64,000 bases of DNA, from NCBI GenBank assembly GCA_948144175.1, contig CANXME010000514.1:30372-94371 (forward strand). Reading direction: 5' to 3'. Under the pieces are notes generated by a model that ran no database searches, was not told where the DNA came from, and saw only the letters and a program-made list of their open reading frames with translations. Every line of letters starts with the position of its first letter. Position 1 is the stretch's first letter. Positions 23,286 to 34,332 of the stretch are shown piece after piece. Made by a program: the position numbers and the translations under genes. This DNA comes from Closterium sp. NIES-65. Taxonomy: Eukaryota; Streptophyta; Zygnematophyceae; Desmidiales; Closteriaceae.

Positions 23286-23371
23286 GCTAGTGACTGTACG
23301 GCTGCCGGTCTACGAACACGATCGGTATGTGCAAAGTCGGCTAGAGTGAACTACGTCGCAGTGTCGTCCAC

Positions 23372-23384
23372 GCTCACCGCACCA
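23372..23384 (-). promoter_or_regulatory. Primer-binding site of C1
   Basis: TGGTGCGGTGAGC on the minus strand abuts the 5' LTR end (GCA). It begins TGG as expected for a tRNA CCA end, but is not the initiator-Met site used by the other copia family. The tRNA is not identified. Confidence 0.6.
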
Positions 23385-24434
23385 TGCGGAGATAACTGCT
23401 GCAACGGGAGCTAGACTATGGGCTATGCACGTGTGCTCGTGTGATCTCTGCGTTCGTTCACTTAATCGTTTCCTTGTGTTCACGCTCCTTGCTAGTTCAC
23501 GGGGAGAATTGGCAAGGGTTTCACTAGGAAAACATGACAACAATGATAGCAACAACATTGGCATCACAAACTACATCAGTGCTAGCTAGGCTGCTGGTCG
23601 ACCTCCAGCGCAGCACGGTCGACCGCGCTCCAGCGCAGCAGCGCTCGCACCGCTCCAGCGTTGCAGAGTAGCGGTTCGCCAAGGTTGCAAGTCCACGGTG
23701 TGCTAGTGCCGTAGCAAGTCGGCTGCACAGCGTTGCATCCGCAGGACAACGGTGCACCTGCTTCGCAGGTGCGCGCAGCTGGTTGGTGCGCACTTCCCTG
23801 TCATGTGCACAATGCGGACGCTTGGCAGACTCCACGCCAGCGACTGTGCCCACCAGCCACGTCGACCTCGGGATACCACCCCCGAGGTCGGCCTCGCAGT
23901 CTCCACCCTGGCGACGCTCGCGCACGTCGCCCGGGTATCCCGATCGACCGGGCAACCACGCCTGGTCGACTCACACAGTCTGTAGCCGGCCACGCATGCC
24001 CGGCGTCCCAGTCCGGCGTCCAAGTGCGCCCAGGACGCCTTCCGAACCCCCAGGTCGGAGTCCAGACGCTTAGGACGCCGACCAAACCTCCATAGCGGCG
24101 TCCCTCCTCCCAGGACCCCGACCAGACACCCAGGTCGGTGTCGGGGCCCGACGCCCAGGTCGGCGTCCGGACCCCCGGACGCCGTGCAGACGCCCACGAA
24201 GTCGACCAGGCGCCCGGGTGGTCGTGGCGACGCGCAGCTCGGCGTCCAGCCTCCCAGGACACCGTCCAAGCGTCCGAGACGCCAACCAGGCGTCCAGGGC
24301 GGCGTCCTCCAGCTTGGCGCCCTTGCAGTGGCCCCCGTGCCCAATTCTGCAGGTCGTCTGCAACCCCCGCACATCCGACCACAAGGTTGGCTCCGCCCAA
24401 GCGAGGACGGGGCCTTACAATGCTCCCGTTGACA
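23385..24434 (-). repeat. 5' LTR of C1
   Basis: 1,050 bp, matching the 3' LTR at 10531-11579 with scattered substitutions. Both copies end ATAACTGC-side TGCGGA (plus-strand reading), which fixes the border and reveals the GCAGC target duplication. Confidence 0.92.
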
Positions 24435-24439
24435 GCAGC

Positions 24440-25186
24440 AGCAGCAGCGCACTCGTGACATCCCCCCCCCCTCAGCAGCTCCGTGAGTGGTACGCTGCAC
24501 GCCAGCGGGGTGGGGGCTTTGGTCCGTGCACCTACGTCCTACGCACCGGCGACCGCGCGGGTGAGCAGTGCGGGGGTGCGCACCCCACCCAGCACTGCTT
24601 TGGCCGCCTGATGGTCGCTTGACGTCACCAGTTCCCTGAGGCCACAGAGATCCCTCTCTGGGGCGAGCTGTCTAGGGCGGGAGTAGCTATCTTTGACCTT
24701 GGCTTTGATGCTATTCTTGCTGCCATATATGCTGTGACTATTAGTGATGAGGGTGACTGTTACTGGTGTTTTCCGCCCGACCCGGGCATTGAGACTGCTG
24801 CTCTAGGTACTGGTGAGGCTGCTGCTCTAGGTGCTAGCGAGGCTGTTGCTCTAGGTGCTAGTGCGTCTACTTCCTCAGGTGCTGGTGAGTCTGCTCTCTC
24901 AGATACCGCGTCGGCTTCGGCCTCCCACACCTTCACCCTTGACTCAGGGGCTTCTCGCTCCTTCTTTCGAGACCGCACCACACTCACGCCGCTTGGTCGG
25001 CCAGTTGCAGTCTCTCTGGCGGACCCCTCTGGGGGTCCTGTCCTTGCTCACTTCTCCACTGTCCTCCCGTGTCCGGCGGCCCCCTCTGGCACCCTGTCTG
25101 GTCTCTACCTCCCCTCGTTCTCTACGAACTTGGTGAGTAGTGCTGACCTACAGGATGCGGGAGTTCACCAATTTACCTACAGGTAG
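24440..25186 (+). pseudogene. Gag C-terminus and protease of B, after C1
   Basis: B resumes with QQLREWYAARQ and a C/H cluster (CTYVLRTGDRAGEQCGG, HPTQHCF), then TGA at 24620-24622. The next frame (from about 24734) has an Ala/Gly repeat tail and the protease site FTLDSGASRSFF, then SGLYLPSFSTNLVSSADLQ. A deletion of roughly 150 bp relative to A2 joins it to the pre-integrase region and creates the TAG at 25184. Confidence 0.87.
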
Positions 25187-26250
25187 CTGCGTCGGGTCAG
25201 GTGTTTGCTGCAGCGTCCAGGTCTAGTCCTGAGTCTGCCCCCTGCTCGTGTCGCCTCCTGTCTCACGAGACTCTCCCCTGGCACCACCGCCTTGGTCACC
25301 CCTCCCTGCTTTGTCTCCGAGGCATGGCCTCCCGTGTCCTTGTCCCTGGTCTTCCCCGGTCCCTCCCTCCCCTTCCTCCGGGGCCTGCCCCTGCCTGCGT
25401 CCCCTGTGTCGAGGGGCGGCAGCGGGCTGCCCCTCACTCCTCCCTGTTTCCTCCGACAGAGGCCCCGCTGCAGACGCTTCACATGGACGTGTGGGGCACG
25501 CCCGCGTCCGTGGACAGGGTCACGAGCGCTAATTCCTGCTGGTGGTTGACGACTACTCGCGTTACACCACAGTCTTCCCCTTGCGCAGCAAGGGTGAGGT
25601 CACTGAGGTGCTGATCGACTGGATCCGCGCAGCTTGTCTCCAGCTCAGTCAGAGCTTCGGCTCGGACTTTCCTGTTCTGCGTCTGCACTCTGACAGAGGC
25701 GGTGAGTTCTCCTCTGGCCTTCTGCGAGCCTACTGTCGTGCACGAGGCATCTGCCAGACTTTCACGCTTCCGGACTCTCCACAGCAAAATGGGATTGCTG
25801 AGTGCCGCATTGGCATGGTCATGGACGTCGCCCGTACGTCCATGAAGCATGCGGCTGCCCCCAATTTTCTGTGGCCGCTTGCGGTTCGGTACGCGGCGCA
25901 TCAGATCAACCTTCAGCCCAAGGTCTCCATGCCGGAGACCTCCCCAGCTTTGCTATGGACGGGGAAGGTTGGCGATTCGTCTGCGTTTTGGGTCTAGGGA
26001 TCTCGGGCGTTTGTCCGCGACCTGTCTGCGGACAAGCTGTCCCCTCGTGCTACTCCTTGCGTCTTCCTTGGCTTCCCCCCTGACGCGCCTGGGTGGCAGT
26101 TCTACCACCCCACCTCTCGGCGTGTTCTGTCCTCCCAGGACGTCACGTTCGACGAGTCGGTCCCCTACTACCGTCTCTTCCCCTACCGCACTCCGTCCCT
26201 CCCCCCGCCACCGCTCTTCCTTGTGACAGGTCCCCCCCCCCGGTAGACCC
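25187..26250 (+). pseudogene. Integrase of B
   Basis: The pre-integrase zinc-binding region has LPWHHRLGHPSLLCLRGM and CVPCVEGRQRAAPH. The core has LHMDVWGT (first Asp), LRLHSDRGGEFSSG (second Asp) and SPQQNGIAECRIG (Glu). A small indel near 25495 shifts the frame between the first and second Asp. TGG has become TAG near 25995 (before GSRAFVRDLSADKL). The C-terminal part (CVFLGFPPDAPGWQFYHP) is preserved to about 26200. Confidence 0.88.
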
Positions 26251-26281
26251 CCTTCCCCCTTAGGGTCCAGCCCCTTCAGGT

Positions 26282-27046
26282 GTGTCCCAGGTAGACGCTG
26301 TTGAGCCTGTCGAGGTCGCTGGTGACTCTGGTGCTGCTGAGGGTGCTGACTCTGGGGGTGCTGAGCGTGTGGGTGCTACGCCTGGGGAAGCTGAGCCTGG
26401 GGGTGCTGAGTCTGGGGGTGCTGAGCCTGGGGGTGCTGGGCCTGGGGGTGCTGCGCCTGGGGGTGCTGAGCCTGGGGGTACTACGCCTGGAGGTGCGGAG
26501 CCTGAGGGAGCTGGGCCTACTCGTGTGGCGTCTGGCGGTGCTGTGCCTGGCGGTTCTCCGGGTGCTTCGTCTCAGCGGGAGCCACTCTCTCCACAAGAGC
26601 TGCGCGAGTGGTTTGCCCGGCGTTGGAGGCGTGCTGCTGGAGCTGGAGTTTCTTTGCCTGCTGAGGGTGCTGGTGTCGCGGGTCTCGGAGGTACTCGTAC
26701 TGGGAGTACTGGAGTTGCTGGGCCTGCGGGTACTACTAGAGCTGGAGCCACTACGTCTTCTCGTGGTCCGACTGGAGATGGAGCTGCTGAGGGTGGTGGC
26801 ACTGAGGCTACTGCTGTCGGTCCTGCTGGGGGTGCTACTGGTGTTGCTCGAGGTACTGGAGCTGGAGGTGCTGCTGGCGCTGGTGCTACCACTGGGGGTG
26901 CTGGTGCTGTCCCTGCTGTGTCTGTGGTCGCGGCGCGGCCTCGGCCGTACTTGGTTCCGCTCCTTGAGCAGGTTCTTAGTATCCCGCCTTCTACTAATCC
27001 TCCTCCTCCCTTCGAGTGTCTACAGCCTGTCCCGTCACAGGCCTAG
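26282..27046 (+). pseudogene. Repetitive pol hinge of B
   Basis: Gly/Ala/Glu-rich segment starting MSQVDAVEPVEVAGDSGAA, with tandem GAEPGGA/GAESGGA modules encoded by 15-bp GGGGGTGCTGAGCCT repeats, then REPLSPQELREWFARRWRR. It is the variable spacer between integrase and RT in this family. Related hinges occur at 35255 (B2) and 53205 (A2). Confidence 0.8.
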
Positions 27047-27214
27047 TTACAGCCGGTCTCCCCACTGCCTGCTCCTTCTCCCTACACTGGTCGTACCGGA
27101 GGTCTTGCTGAGCGTCGTGAGCCTGCGTCTTGCCCTGCGTCGCCTGTCTGTGCTGCTCGCACTAGTGGTCGTGGTTCGCGTCTGCGTCCTCCTCCTGTCC
27201 CTTGCACGCACCGG

Positions 27215-29200
27215 ATGTCTCTGCGTCCGTCCACTGCTCCTCTGCGTGCCCCTTTGCCTTCTCCTCCTGAGTCTTCTCTTCCTGCTCTTGCCGACCCGGA
27301 GTTAGACTCTCTTCGTGCTGCCAGACCTACTGTCACGCGTCTCCTTGCTACAGTTGTCACTGACCCTTCTTTCGAGTCCACTGCTGCGTCTGCCCTAGCT
27401 GGTGAGCTCGTCGACTTTGCTGCTCGCTGTCGCCTAGACTACGCTGCCAGTCTTGTTGCTGAGTTTGAGTCTTTCTGTCCTCCGTCCGTCGGGGGTGAGT
27501 GTGCCCTTGGCACGGACGTCCTTGAGGACAGGCAGGAGGAGTTCCAGTGTTTGGCTGTTGCTTCACCTCATCTCGTGTCCGTACTGCTTACCCCTGAGGG
27601 AGACCCGGATGCACTTGACATCCCGACTCCGCGCTCTTACGCGGAGGCGATAGAGGGTCCCTACTCCTCTCAGTGGCAGGCAGCTATGGACGCAGAGATG
27701 GCTTCCTGGAAGTCCACAGGCACCTACGTTGATGACGTTTCCCCGCCTGGGGCGAACATCGCTAGTGGCATGTGGATTTTCAGGGTGAAGCGGCCGCCGG
27801 GTTCTCCGCCTGTCTTCAAGGCGCGTTACGTGGCTCGTGGCTTCAGTCAGCGGCAGGGAGTTGACTACTTTCAGACCTTCTCTCCCACCGCGAAGATGAC
27901 CACTCTTCGAGTACTGCTGCACATAGCTGCTCACCGTAACTACGAGCTACACTCTCTTGACTTCAGCACTGCTTTCTTGCAGGGCAGCCTGCACGAGGAG
28001 ATCTGGCTGCTTCGCCCACTTCGCTTCACTACGACATTTCCTCCTGGCACCCAGTGGAGGCTCCAGCGGCCAGTCTACGGTCTCCGCAAGGCACCGCGTG
28101 AGTAGCACGACACACTGAGGACTACACTTGCGGCTCTTGGGTTTGCTCCCTCTACTGCCTACCCGTCGCTGTTTCTGCGCACCGACACTTCTTTGCCGCC
28201 GTTCTACATCCTCGTGTACGTCGACGACTTGGTCTTTGCCACAGCTGACACTGCTGGACTCGCCCACGTGAAGTCCGAGCTGCAGAAGAGACACACGTGC
28301 ATAGACCTGGGTGAACTGCGCAGCTACCTTGGCTTGCAGATCACCCGGGACAGAGCACGCCGCACCATTACCCTGACTCAGTCACACATGGTGCAGCAGG
28401 TCCTTCAGCGCTTCGGCTTCACGTACTCCTCGCCTCAGGCCACTCCTCTGTCTACTCGCCACTCGCTCTCAGCTCTGCCTTCGGATGAGTCCGTAGAGTC
28501 GAGTGGCCCGTACCCAGAGCTTGTTGGCTGCCTCATGTACCTGATGACCTGCACACGACCTGACCTTGCATACCCTCGTAGCATTCTCGCACGCTATGTT
28601 GCTCCTGGGAGACACCGACCAGAGCACATGGCTGCAGCGAAGAGGGTGTTGCGCTACTTGTGCAGTACGTCAGGCATGGGGCTTGTGCTTGGAGGGCAGA
28701 GTCCAGTGGTCCTCACTGGGCACGCAGACGCTTCTTGGGCTGACGACCAGGCTACGCAACGGTCGTCACAAGGTTACACCTTCAGCCTTGGTTCCGGCTC
28801 TGTTTCGTGGCGGGCTACCCGCTCGTCTTCTGTTCTCGGCTCCTGTTGTGAGGCTGAGATCTACGCAGGAGCCATGGCTGCACAGGAGATTCGCTGGCTC
28901 ACCTACCTGCTGACCGACCTCGGAGAGCCGCCTCGTTCTCCTCCAGTGCTGTACGTAGACAACAAGGCCATGCTGGCCTTGTGTCAGGAGCAGCGACTTG
29001 AGCACAGAACAAAGCACATTGCTCTCCGCTACTTCCTTGCTCGTGAGTTGCAGCAGCGTGGTCAGCTGCGCCTTGCATACGTGGCCTCTGAGGCCAACAC
29101 TGCTGATATCTTCACCAAGGCGCTTGCACCTTGTGATCATCAGCGCTTCTGTACTCAGCTGGGTCTTGTGCCTGCCTTGCCTCACTTGCTCACCTCTTGA
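27215..29200 (+). pseudogene. RT-RNase H of B with a single nonsense codon
   Basis: One reading frame covers the whole RT (WIFRVKRPPGSPPVFKARY, FSTAFLQGSLHEEIW, LVYVDDLVFATADTAG with intact YVDD) and RNase H (GHADASWADDQATQRSSQGY, LYVDNKAMLALCQEQ, ANTADIFTKALA), ending at TGA 29198-29200. The only stop is TAG at 28103-28105, replacing the TGG of APREWHDTL in other copies. This makes B one of the youngest family members here. Confidence 0.93.
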
Positions 29201-29406
29201 CCTTGTTTGTACTGTTACATATATATATACACCTGCTATTACTTGTCTAACCTTTTATATATATGTACTCCTCATGTGAACTGGCCTTGTGGCCTTGAAC
29301 TTGTGCTCGGAGTGTGTGGTGACTTTGTGATCCACCCTGAGCTTGCTTCGCTTTGCTTGACTGGTCTTGTGACCCCTTGTTCTCCCCCACTTTGCCTATG
29401 GGGGTG

Positions 29407-29533
29407 TGTCAGAACAATATAGCTTATACATCTGTGTAGGCTGTAGTGGGGTAGCCCATAAGGGGTACAACCCAATTAGGGTTAGTACTTGTACCTAACT
29501 GTTTCATAGTTCAATCATTCTCGTTTCTTCTCA
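29407..29533 (+). repeat. 3' LTR of B
   Basis: 127 bp, TGTCAGAACAATAT to CTTCTCA, differing from the 5' copy at few sites. It is followed by GTAAC, the target duplication, and preceded by the 29384-29404 stem-loop. Confidence 0.92.
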
Positions 29534-29538
29534 GTAAC

Positions 29539-29798
29539 GAAGAGCAATGTGCTTCGTTCTGTGTTCCAGTCTATGCTCCCGACACAAGGCCAGCATGGCC
29601 TTGTTGTCTATGTATAGAACTGGAGGAGAAACGAGGCGGCTCTCCTAGGTCAGTCAGCAGGTAGGTGAGCCAGCGTAGCTCCTGTGCAGCCATGGCCCCT
29701 GCGTAGATCTCGGCCTCACAGCTGGAGCCGAGAACAAAAGACGAGCGGGTAGAGCGCCACGAGACAGAGCCGGAACCAAGGCTGAAGGTGTAACCCTG
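29539..29798 (-). pseudogene. RNase H of A, part 1
   Basis: Minus-strand RNase H sequence (QGYTFSLGSGSVSWRSTRSS, GSSCEAEIYAGAMAAQELRW) that continues into 8307 when B is removed. A one-base frame disturbance lies in the SSSSIHRQQGHAGL stretch, where other copies have VLYVDNKAMLAL. Confidence 0.85.
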
Positions 29799-30430
29799 TA
29801 GGGGAATGCTGTACTTCCTCACCATGGTGGACGAATAGAACCGTTTCACATGGGCACGTCCCTTGTCCAAGAAGAGCAATGCTGCAGCGGCAAGCAATGC
29901 GGTTGGTAAAGGTGCTGAGGAGCGAGCGTGGTGGGGAGTTCCTTGGAGTGGAATTCACCAAGTTCCTCAAGAGGAACTGCATTTGACGCCAGCTGACCTG
30001 CCCAGGAACATCGCAGCAGAACGGCATTGCTGAGCGTGCCAACCGGACCTTTGGCGAGGCGGCTAAGACCTTGTTGGGGGCTGCTGGGATGCCTTACAAG
30101 TTCTGGCCTGAAGCTGTTCGCCATGTCATCACGGTCAAGAACAGGGTCTTGACACATGTTGGTGACAAGCACTGGGTGCCGTACGAGCGTTGGCTTGGGA
30201 AGAAGCCAACCATTGACATGCTGCGGGTGTGGGGCTGCATGGGGCTTGTGATGGTGCCTAATGAGCAGAGGCACAAGCTGGAAGTTGCTGCCGTTTGGGC
30301 TGTCCATCTTGGGATGGCTCCTGACTCGAAGGGGTGGCTGATGTGGGACCCCAAGAGCAAGAAGACGTTGGTCAGCCGTGACGTCAAGTTTGAGGAGGAC
30401 GTGATGTACAAGGACTGGCAGCAGCAGTAG
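29799..30430 (+). pseudogene. Integrase C-terminal part of D
   Basis: The first 250 bp are frameshifted remnants of the core (YFLTMVDE, FTWARPLSKKSNA, GIAERANRTFGEAA). From 30071 a clean frame gives LGAAGMPYKFWPEAVRHV and WLGKKPTIDMLRVWGCMGLVM, the post-catalytic copia region, ending at TAG after KDWQQQ (30428-30430). Confidence 0.87.
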
Positions 30431-30433
30431 CAG

Positions 30434-32434
30434 GTGCAGATTGGCTTGCGTCTGCAGGACATTGAGCGGTCTGCAGTGGAGGAGGTTCAGCTGCACCTTG
30501 ATGAAGTCCATGGGTCAGAGCTGACCAGTGACCAAAGTGGCAGTGGTGAGCAGCAAGTTTCTGGTCCTGCTGGAGAGGAGGGTTTGGAGGATGAGTCGGC
30601 ACGTGTGGACTCACCATCTCAGCCCGAGCCTGCTGCAACCGCCAAGGTCACCAAGAGGAGTGTGCAGAGAGGAGCTTCACCACATGGGCAGCAGATTGCA
30701 ACCAGCGAGAAGAGAGTGGCAGCAGCGCCTTCAAGGCTGAAGTATAGCTGTTTGGGAAGACCCAAGCAAGGTGCCATGGCGGTTCAGGCGGATGAAGGAG
30801 AGGATGAGGAGATGGCATTATGTTTCTTCACACCCTTGCCTGGAGAACCAGCCACAGTGGAGGAGGCACTGAGTGGACCCCAGAAGGAGGAGTGGAAGGC
30901 TGCCATGGATGCGGAGTTCAACAGTCTCATTGAGAATGGGACATGGGAGCTTGTTGAGTTACCCGAGGGGCGACGGCCGATCAGCAGCAAGTGGGTCTTC
31001 AAGGTGAAGAGTGGAGCTGATGGTGCGTTGGAGCGGTTCAAGAGCCGATTGGTCGCCAAGGGGTTTCAGCAGAAAGAGAAGGTCGACTTTGGGGAGATCT
31101 TCGCTCCCATTGCTAAGCCAGTGACACTGAGGACTTTGATGGCTGGCGCAGCTGTGAAGGGATGGCACATGAAGCAGATGGATATCACGACTGCGTTCCT
31201 CAATGGAGTGCTACTGGAGGATATATACATGGCGCAGCCCGACGGCTATGAGGATGGGACCAGCCGGGTGTGCAAGCTTAAGAAGGCCATCTATGGTCTT
31301 AAGCAAGCGCCTAGGTGTTGGTACGAGAAGCTGGAGGAGGTGCTGCTGGGTGGAGGCTTCAAGACGTCCCAGGCGGATCACAGCTTGTTTCTGCTTGGAG
31401 AGGGGGAGCAGCTGCTCTTGCTGTTGGTGTATGTTGACGACATAGTGCTGTTCTCGCCTTCCATGGAGCAGATTGAGAGGACACAGAAGCTGCTGATGGA
31501 CAACTTCAAGTGCAAGATGCTGGGGGATGTCCACTACTACTTGGGGCTGCAGATTGAGAGGGATGTTGAGAGGAGGTGGCTGAAGGTGCATCAGTCACAC
31601 AACATCTCTGGTGTCATGGAGCGGTATGGTGTGACTGGGGGTCGCACTGTGATGACACCGTTCCCTGTGGGCTTCAGACTGAAGAAGGCAGCTGAGGAGG
31701 ATGATGTACTTGAGGATGAGCAGCAGAATGAGTACCAGTCACTCATTGGGAGTGGGATGTATGCTGCTGTGCATACGCGACCTGATGCTTCATTCGGAGT
31801 GGGGCAGTTAGCCAGAGTTGTGCAGCGGCCCACTGAGGAGCAGCTGGAGGTGGCAAAGCGCTTGGTGCGCTACCTCTGATCAACGGCATCTGCTGGTGTT
31901 CAGTTTTCAGCTGGCGGCCAGCTGAAACAGATTGGAGCAGATGGAGTCACGCCTGGAACCTTGAAGCTGTCGTGCTTCACCGACGCCACATGGGCCTGAG
32001 AGGATGAGGATCAGTCATCGGTTGGCGGCTTTGTGTGCATGGTCGGAGGTGGACCAGTAAGCTGGAGGTCTAAGAAGCAGAGTGAGGTTGCTCAGTCCTC
32101 CGGAGAGGCAGAGTACATGGCGATGTACCATGCCATCAAGGAGATCGTGCTCCTGAGGAAACTGCTAGAGGACATGGGAGCTGAACAGGAGGGACCTACA
32201 CCACTTTTCTCCGACAGCGAGGCTGCTATTGGCATGGCCAATAATCCTATCCTGAATGGGCTGAACAAGCACATGAAGATTAAGTGGCACTGGGTGAGGC
32301 AGATGGTGAAAGAGGGGATTGTTGAGCTTCACCATATGAAGGCTAGCAAGCAGGCGGCAGATTTTCTCACCAAGAGACTTCATGAGAGCGCACATTGGAA
32401 GTGTGCTAAGATGTGTGGCATGGCATTGCACTAG
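30434..32434 (+). pseudogene. RT-RNase H of D
   Basis: A 481-codon frame contains the hinge and RT: VFKVKSGADGALERFKSRLV, MDITTAFLNGVLLEDIYMAQ, IYGLKQAPRCWYEKL, and intact catalytic LLVYVDDIVLFSPS (about 31425-31465). TGA at 31877-31879 and another TGA near 31998 interrupt. RNase H then runs from about 32033 (VSWRSKKQSEVAQSSGEAEY) to TAG at 32432-32434. Apart from these two stops the coding sequence is well kept. Confidence 0.92.
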
Positions 32435-32522
32435 TGTGGGCAGCAGTGTCATGAGTGCATTTGTGATTGTGTGCATGAGAGCTTGCATGTGTGTGAGTGT
32501 GTGTGCATGCAGTCCATTATTC

Positions 32523-32532
32523 TGAGGGGGAG
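32523..32532 (+). promoter_or_regulatory. Polypurine tract of D
   Basis: TGAGGGGGAG lies just upstream of the TGTTGG LTR start. This is the classical copia arrangement. Confidence 0.8.
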
Positions 32533-32534
32533 TT

Positions 32535-33167
32535 TGTTGGATGCACGTCATTCTGAGTGCATGTCATCATAACGTCCTGCCGAGTGCTCGTGCTATTTGT
32601 GATTGCATGATTTGCATGAGCATATGTCATTCTGCATGGCTGTTGGATATTATCATCTCTGTTTTTTTCTCCAAGTTTAAATGCTTATTCATGCAGGAGA
32701 AATCCAGAGCTTTCCAACAATACCAAGATCGCCTTACTCCGACCAAGATTCCCAAGGTCTTGGAATTCTATCTCATTTTGAGATATTATCTACTTTGGGT
32801 GATATTGGGTCATGACTATAAAGGGATATTTAGTTGGGTGGTTAGGAAGGCAACTTTGACTTTTGGTTTGGGGTGGCTGGAAGTTTCTAGCATGGGTTGC
32901 AAATGTTGCAACACCTAGGAAAAATCCAGCTAGATTGGATATTGCATGTGACACCTCAAGGACCTCATGATTAGGGTTGCATCCTTGCTACTAGGAAGGT
33001 TCCCATCATCCTTCCCTAGCTCTTGGAGAACCCCTTCCCTCTCATGGTTCTCTTGAAGTCCCCAACTCCAACTTTCGATGCCCTAATGCTTGTACTTCCT
33101 CCACCATTCTAGTCATGCGGCTGCTGGATGTTTTTACTTGGTTCTCACTCTCTCGAACATCTTAACA
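32535..33167 (+). repeat. Putative 3' LTR of D
   Basis: Starts TGTTGGATGCACG after the polypurine tract. The best CA end is CTTAACA at 33167, giving about 633 bp. With no second LTR in the window the right border is a guess. Confidence 0.55.
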
Positions 33168-33369
33168 ACTGATTCAACTTGGAGATGGTAGCTAAGCCTA
33201 AGGCGCACAATCCTACTGAGCGGATTTGCGTTTAGTTGAGTAATGAGTTCGTCGTAAGCTCTCAAAGTGATGGATCCTGAACGACACGATGAAGGGTAGC
33301 AGTCGGAAGACGAGGAGTCTACAGACAGCGACGTGGTTGAGGTCAACGCCGAGAAGCCTAAAGTCTGGC
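33168..33369. other. Unassigned spacer
   Basis: About 200 bp between the presumed D LTR end and recognisable C2 sequence. No gene or repeat identified. Confidence 0.5.
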
Positions 33370-34332
33370 GTTCAAGCTGAATTCGAAGGCCGCCTACACC
33401 ATGCTGCTCGACGACGCAGGCGCCGCCGTTGACTTGCCGGAGCTCGACTCGGACATGCACGCTGACCCTGAGCACCGTTGGGACATCGCGGCGATGACGG
33501 TGAAGGAGGCGTTGGCGAGCTGGAAGGGCAAGACGGTGAAGACCACCATGGACGAGGAGATTCGCAGCCTGCCCACACGGGGTGAACATCATGAAGAACC
33601 AATGGGTCCTGCTGACCAAGTACCACGTCGACGACAGAGTCGCCCGAGAGAAGGCGAGGCAGGTTGTGAAGGGCTTCACGCAGGTGTATGGCGCCGACTA
33701 CGACGAGACATACGCGCCGGTCAGCCTACGTTACTCTAAGGATCTTCCTCTGCATCGTCGCTGTCCTCGACCTCAACCTGAAACGCCTTCCTGCAGAGCA
33801 AGCTCGACAGGGTGCTCTACATGTACCGGCTGGACTACTACCATGATGGGACCAGCCGGATGTGCAAGCTGCTAAAGATCCTGTACGTGCTGAAGCAGTC
33901 GCCGGTGCTGTGGTACAAGGCGCTTGATGACGTGCTGGCCGGCGCCCACTAGAAGAGCCAGGTCGACCGGGTGCTCTATTTCAAGGTCGGCGACGATGGG
34001 GCGACTTGCTGGGTTCTAATCTACGTTGATGACTTGCTCGCCGCTAGCAGCAGCACCGTAATGCCGAGGGAGCTGAAGGTGCTGCTGGAGGCCGCCTTCG
34101 AGCTGCGCAAGATCTCGCCGTTCGTGTGCGATCGTGTGTGAGATCGTGTGCGATAGGCTGACGAGGAAACTATGGCTGCACTAGCAGAGCTACGTCGCCA
34201 AGTTGCGAAGGCGAATCATCGACGAGGCGCAGACCGGGAGCATCCCAAAGACGCCAGTCTCCGACGATGCCTACGCCGAGCTCACACGTCGTTGAGGACG
34301 AGGACACTTAGCACCGGCAGAAGGTCGGCTCG
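33370..34332 (+). pseudogene. Reverse transcriptase of C2
   Basis: ADPEHRWDIAAMTVKEALAS and WKGKTVK keep the tryptophan that is TAG in all C1 array units. After a frameshift near 33580 the RT N-terminus NIMKNQWVLLTKYHVDD and FTQVYGADYDETYAPV follow. Further shifts surround 33760. Stops include a TGG-to-TAG change near 33950. The catalytic LIYVDDLLAASSS at about 34018 is intact. Confidence 0.87.

Larger units (their letters stand above)
10531..24434 (-). mobile_element. Copia element C1 (second family), 13.9 kb with nested array
   Basis: The borders are exact: LTRs at 10531-11579 (3') and 23385-24434 (5'), about 1.05 kb each, with the 5-bp target duplication GCAGC at 10526-10530 and 24435-24439. 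Reading on the minus strand: LTR, primer-binding site, gag with CCHC knuckle, protease, integrase, hinge, RT, RNase H, polypurine tract, LTR. About 7 kb of the span is the nested B' element and the 915-bp tandem units inside the RT region. Several nonsense codons and a frameshift make it inactive. Confidence 0.93.
8308..29533 (+). mobile_element. Copia element B, split by C1
   Basis: Complete boundaries: 127-bp LTRs at 8308-8434 and 29407-29533, with the 5-bp target duplication GTAAC at 8303-8307 and 29534-29538. Without C1 the element is about 7.3 kb. Order: LTR, primer-binding site, 1-kb GC-rich leader, gag, protease, integrase, repetitive hinge, RT, RNase H, LTR. C1 interrupts gag at 10530/24435. 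Lesions in gag, integrase and RT show it is inactive, but the RT is nearly intact. Confidence 0.93.
7771..29798 (-). mobile_element. Copia fragment A, host of element B
   Basis: The minus-strand copia 3' end consists of an LTR (7771-7901), 3' untranslated region and the RNase H C-terminus. It is interrupted at 8307/29539 by element B and resumes at 29539-29798. The RNase H sequence reads through the insertion once B and one copy of GTAAC are removed. It ends abruptly at the RNase H QGYTFSLGS block, where element D begins. Only about 0.8 kb of A remains. Confidence 0.88.
29799..33167 (+). mobile_element. Copia element D (third lineage), 5' truncated
   Basis: Starts abruptly within integrase at the edge of fragment A and continues through RT and RNase H to a polypurine tract and a long putative 3' LTR (32535-33167). 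Protein sequence and the TGTTGG LTR start differ from the B and C families. It has no 5' half. Confidence 0.85.
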
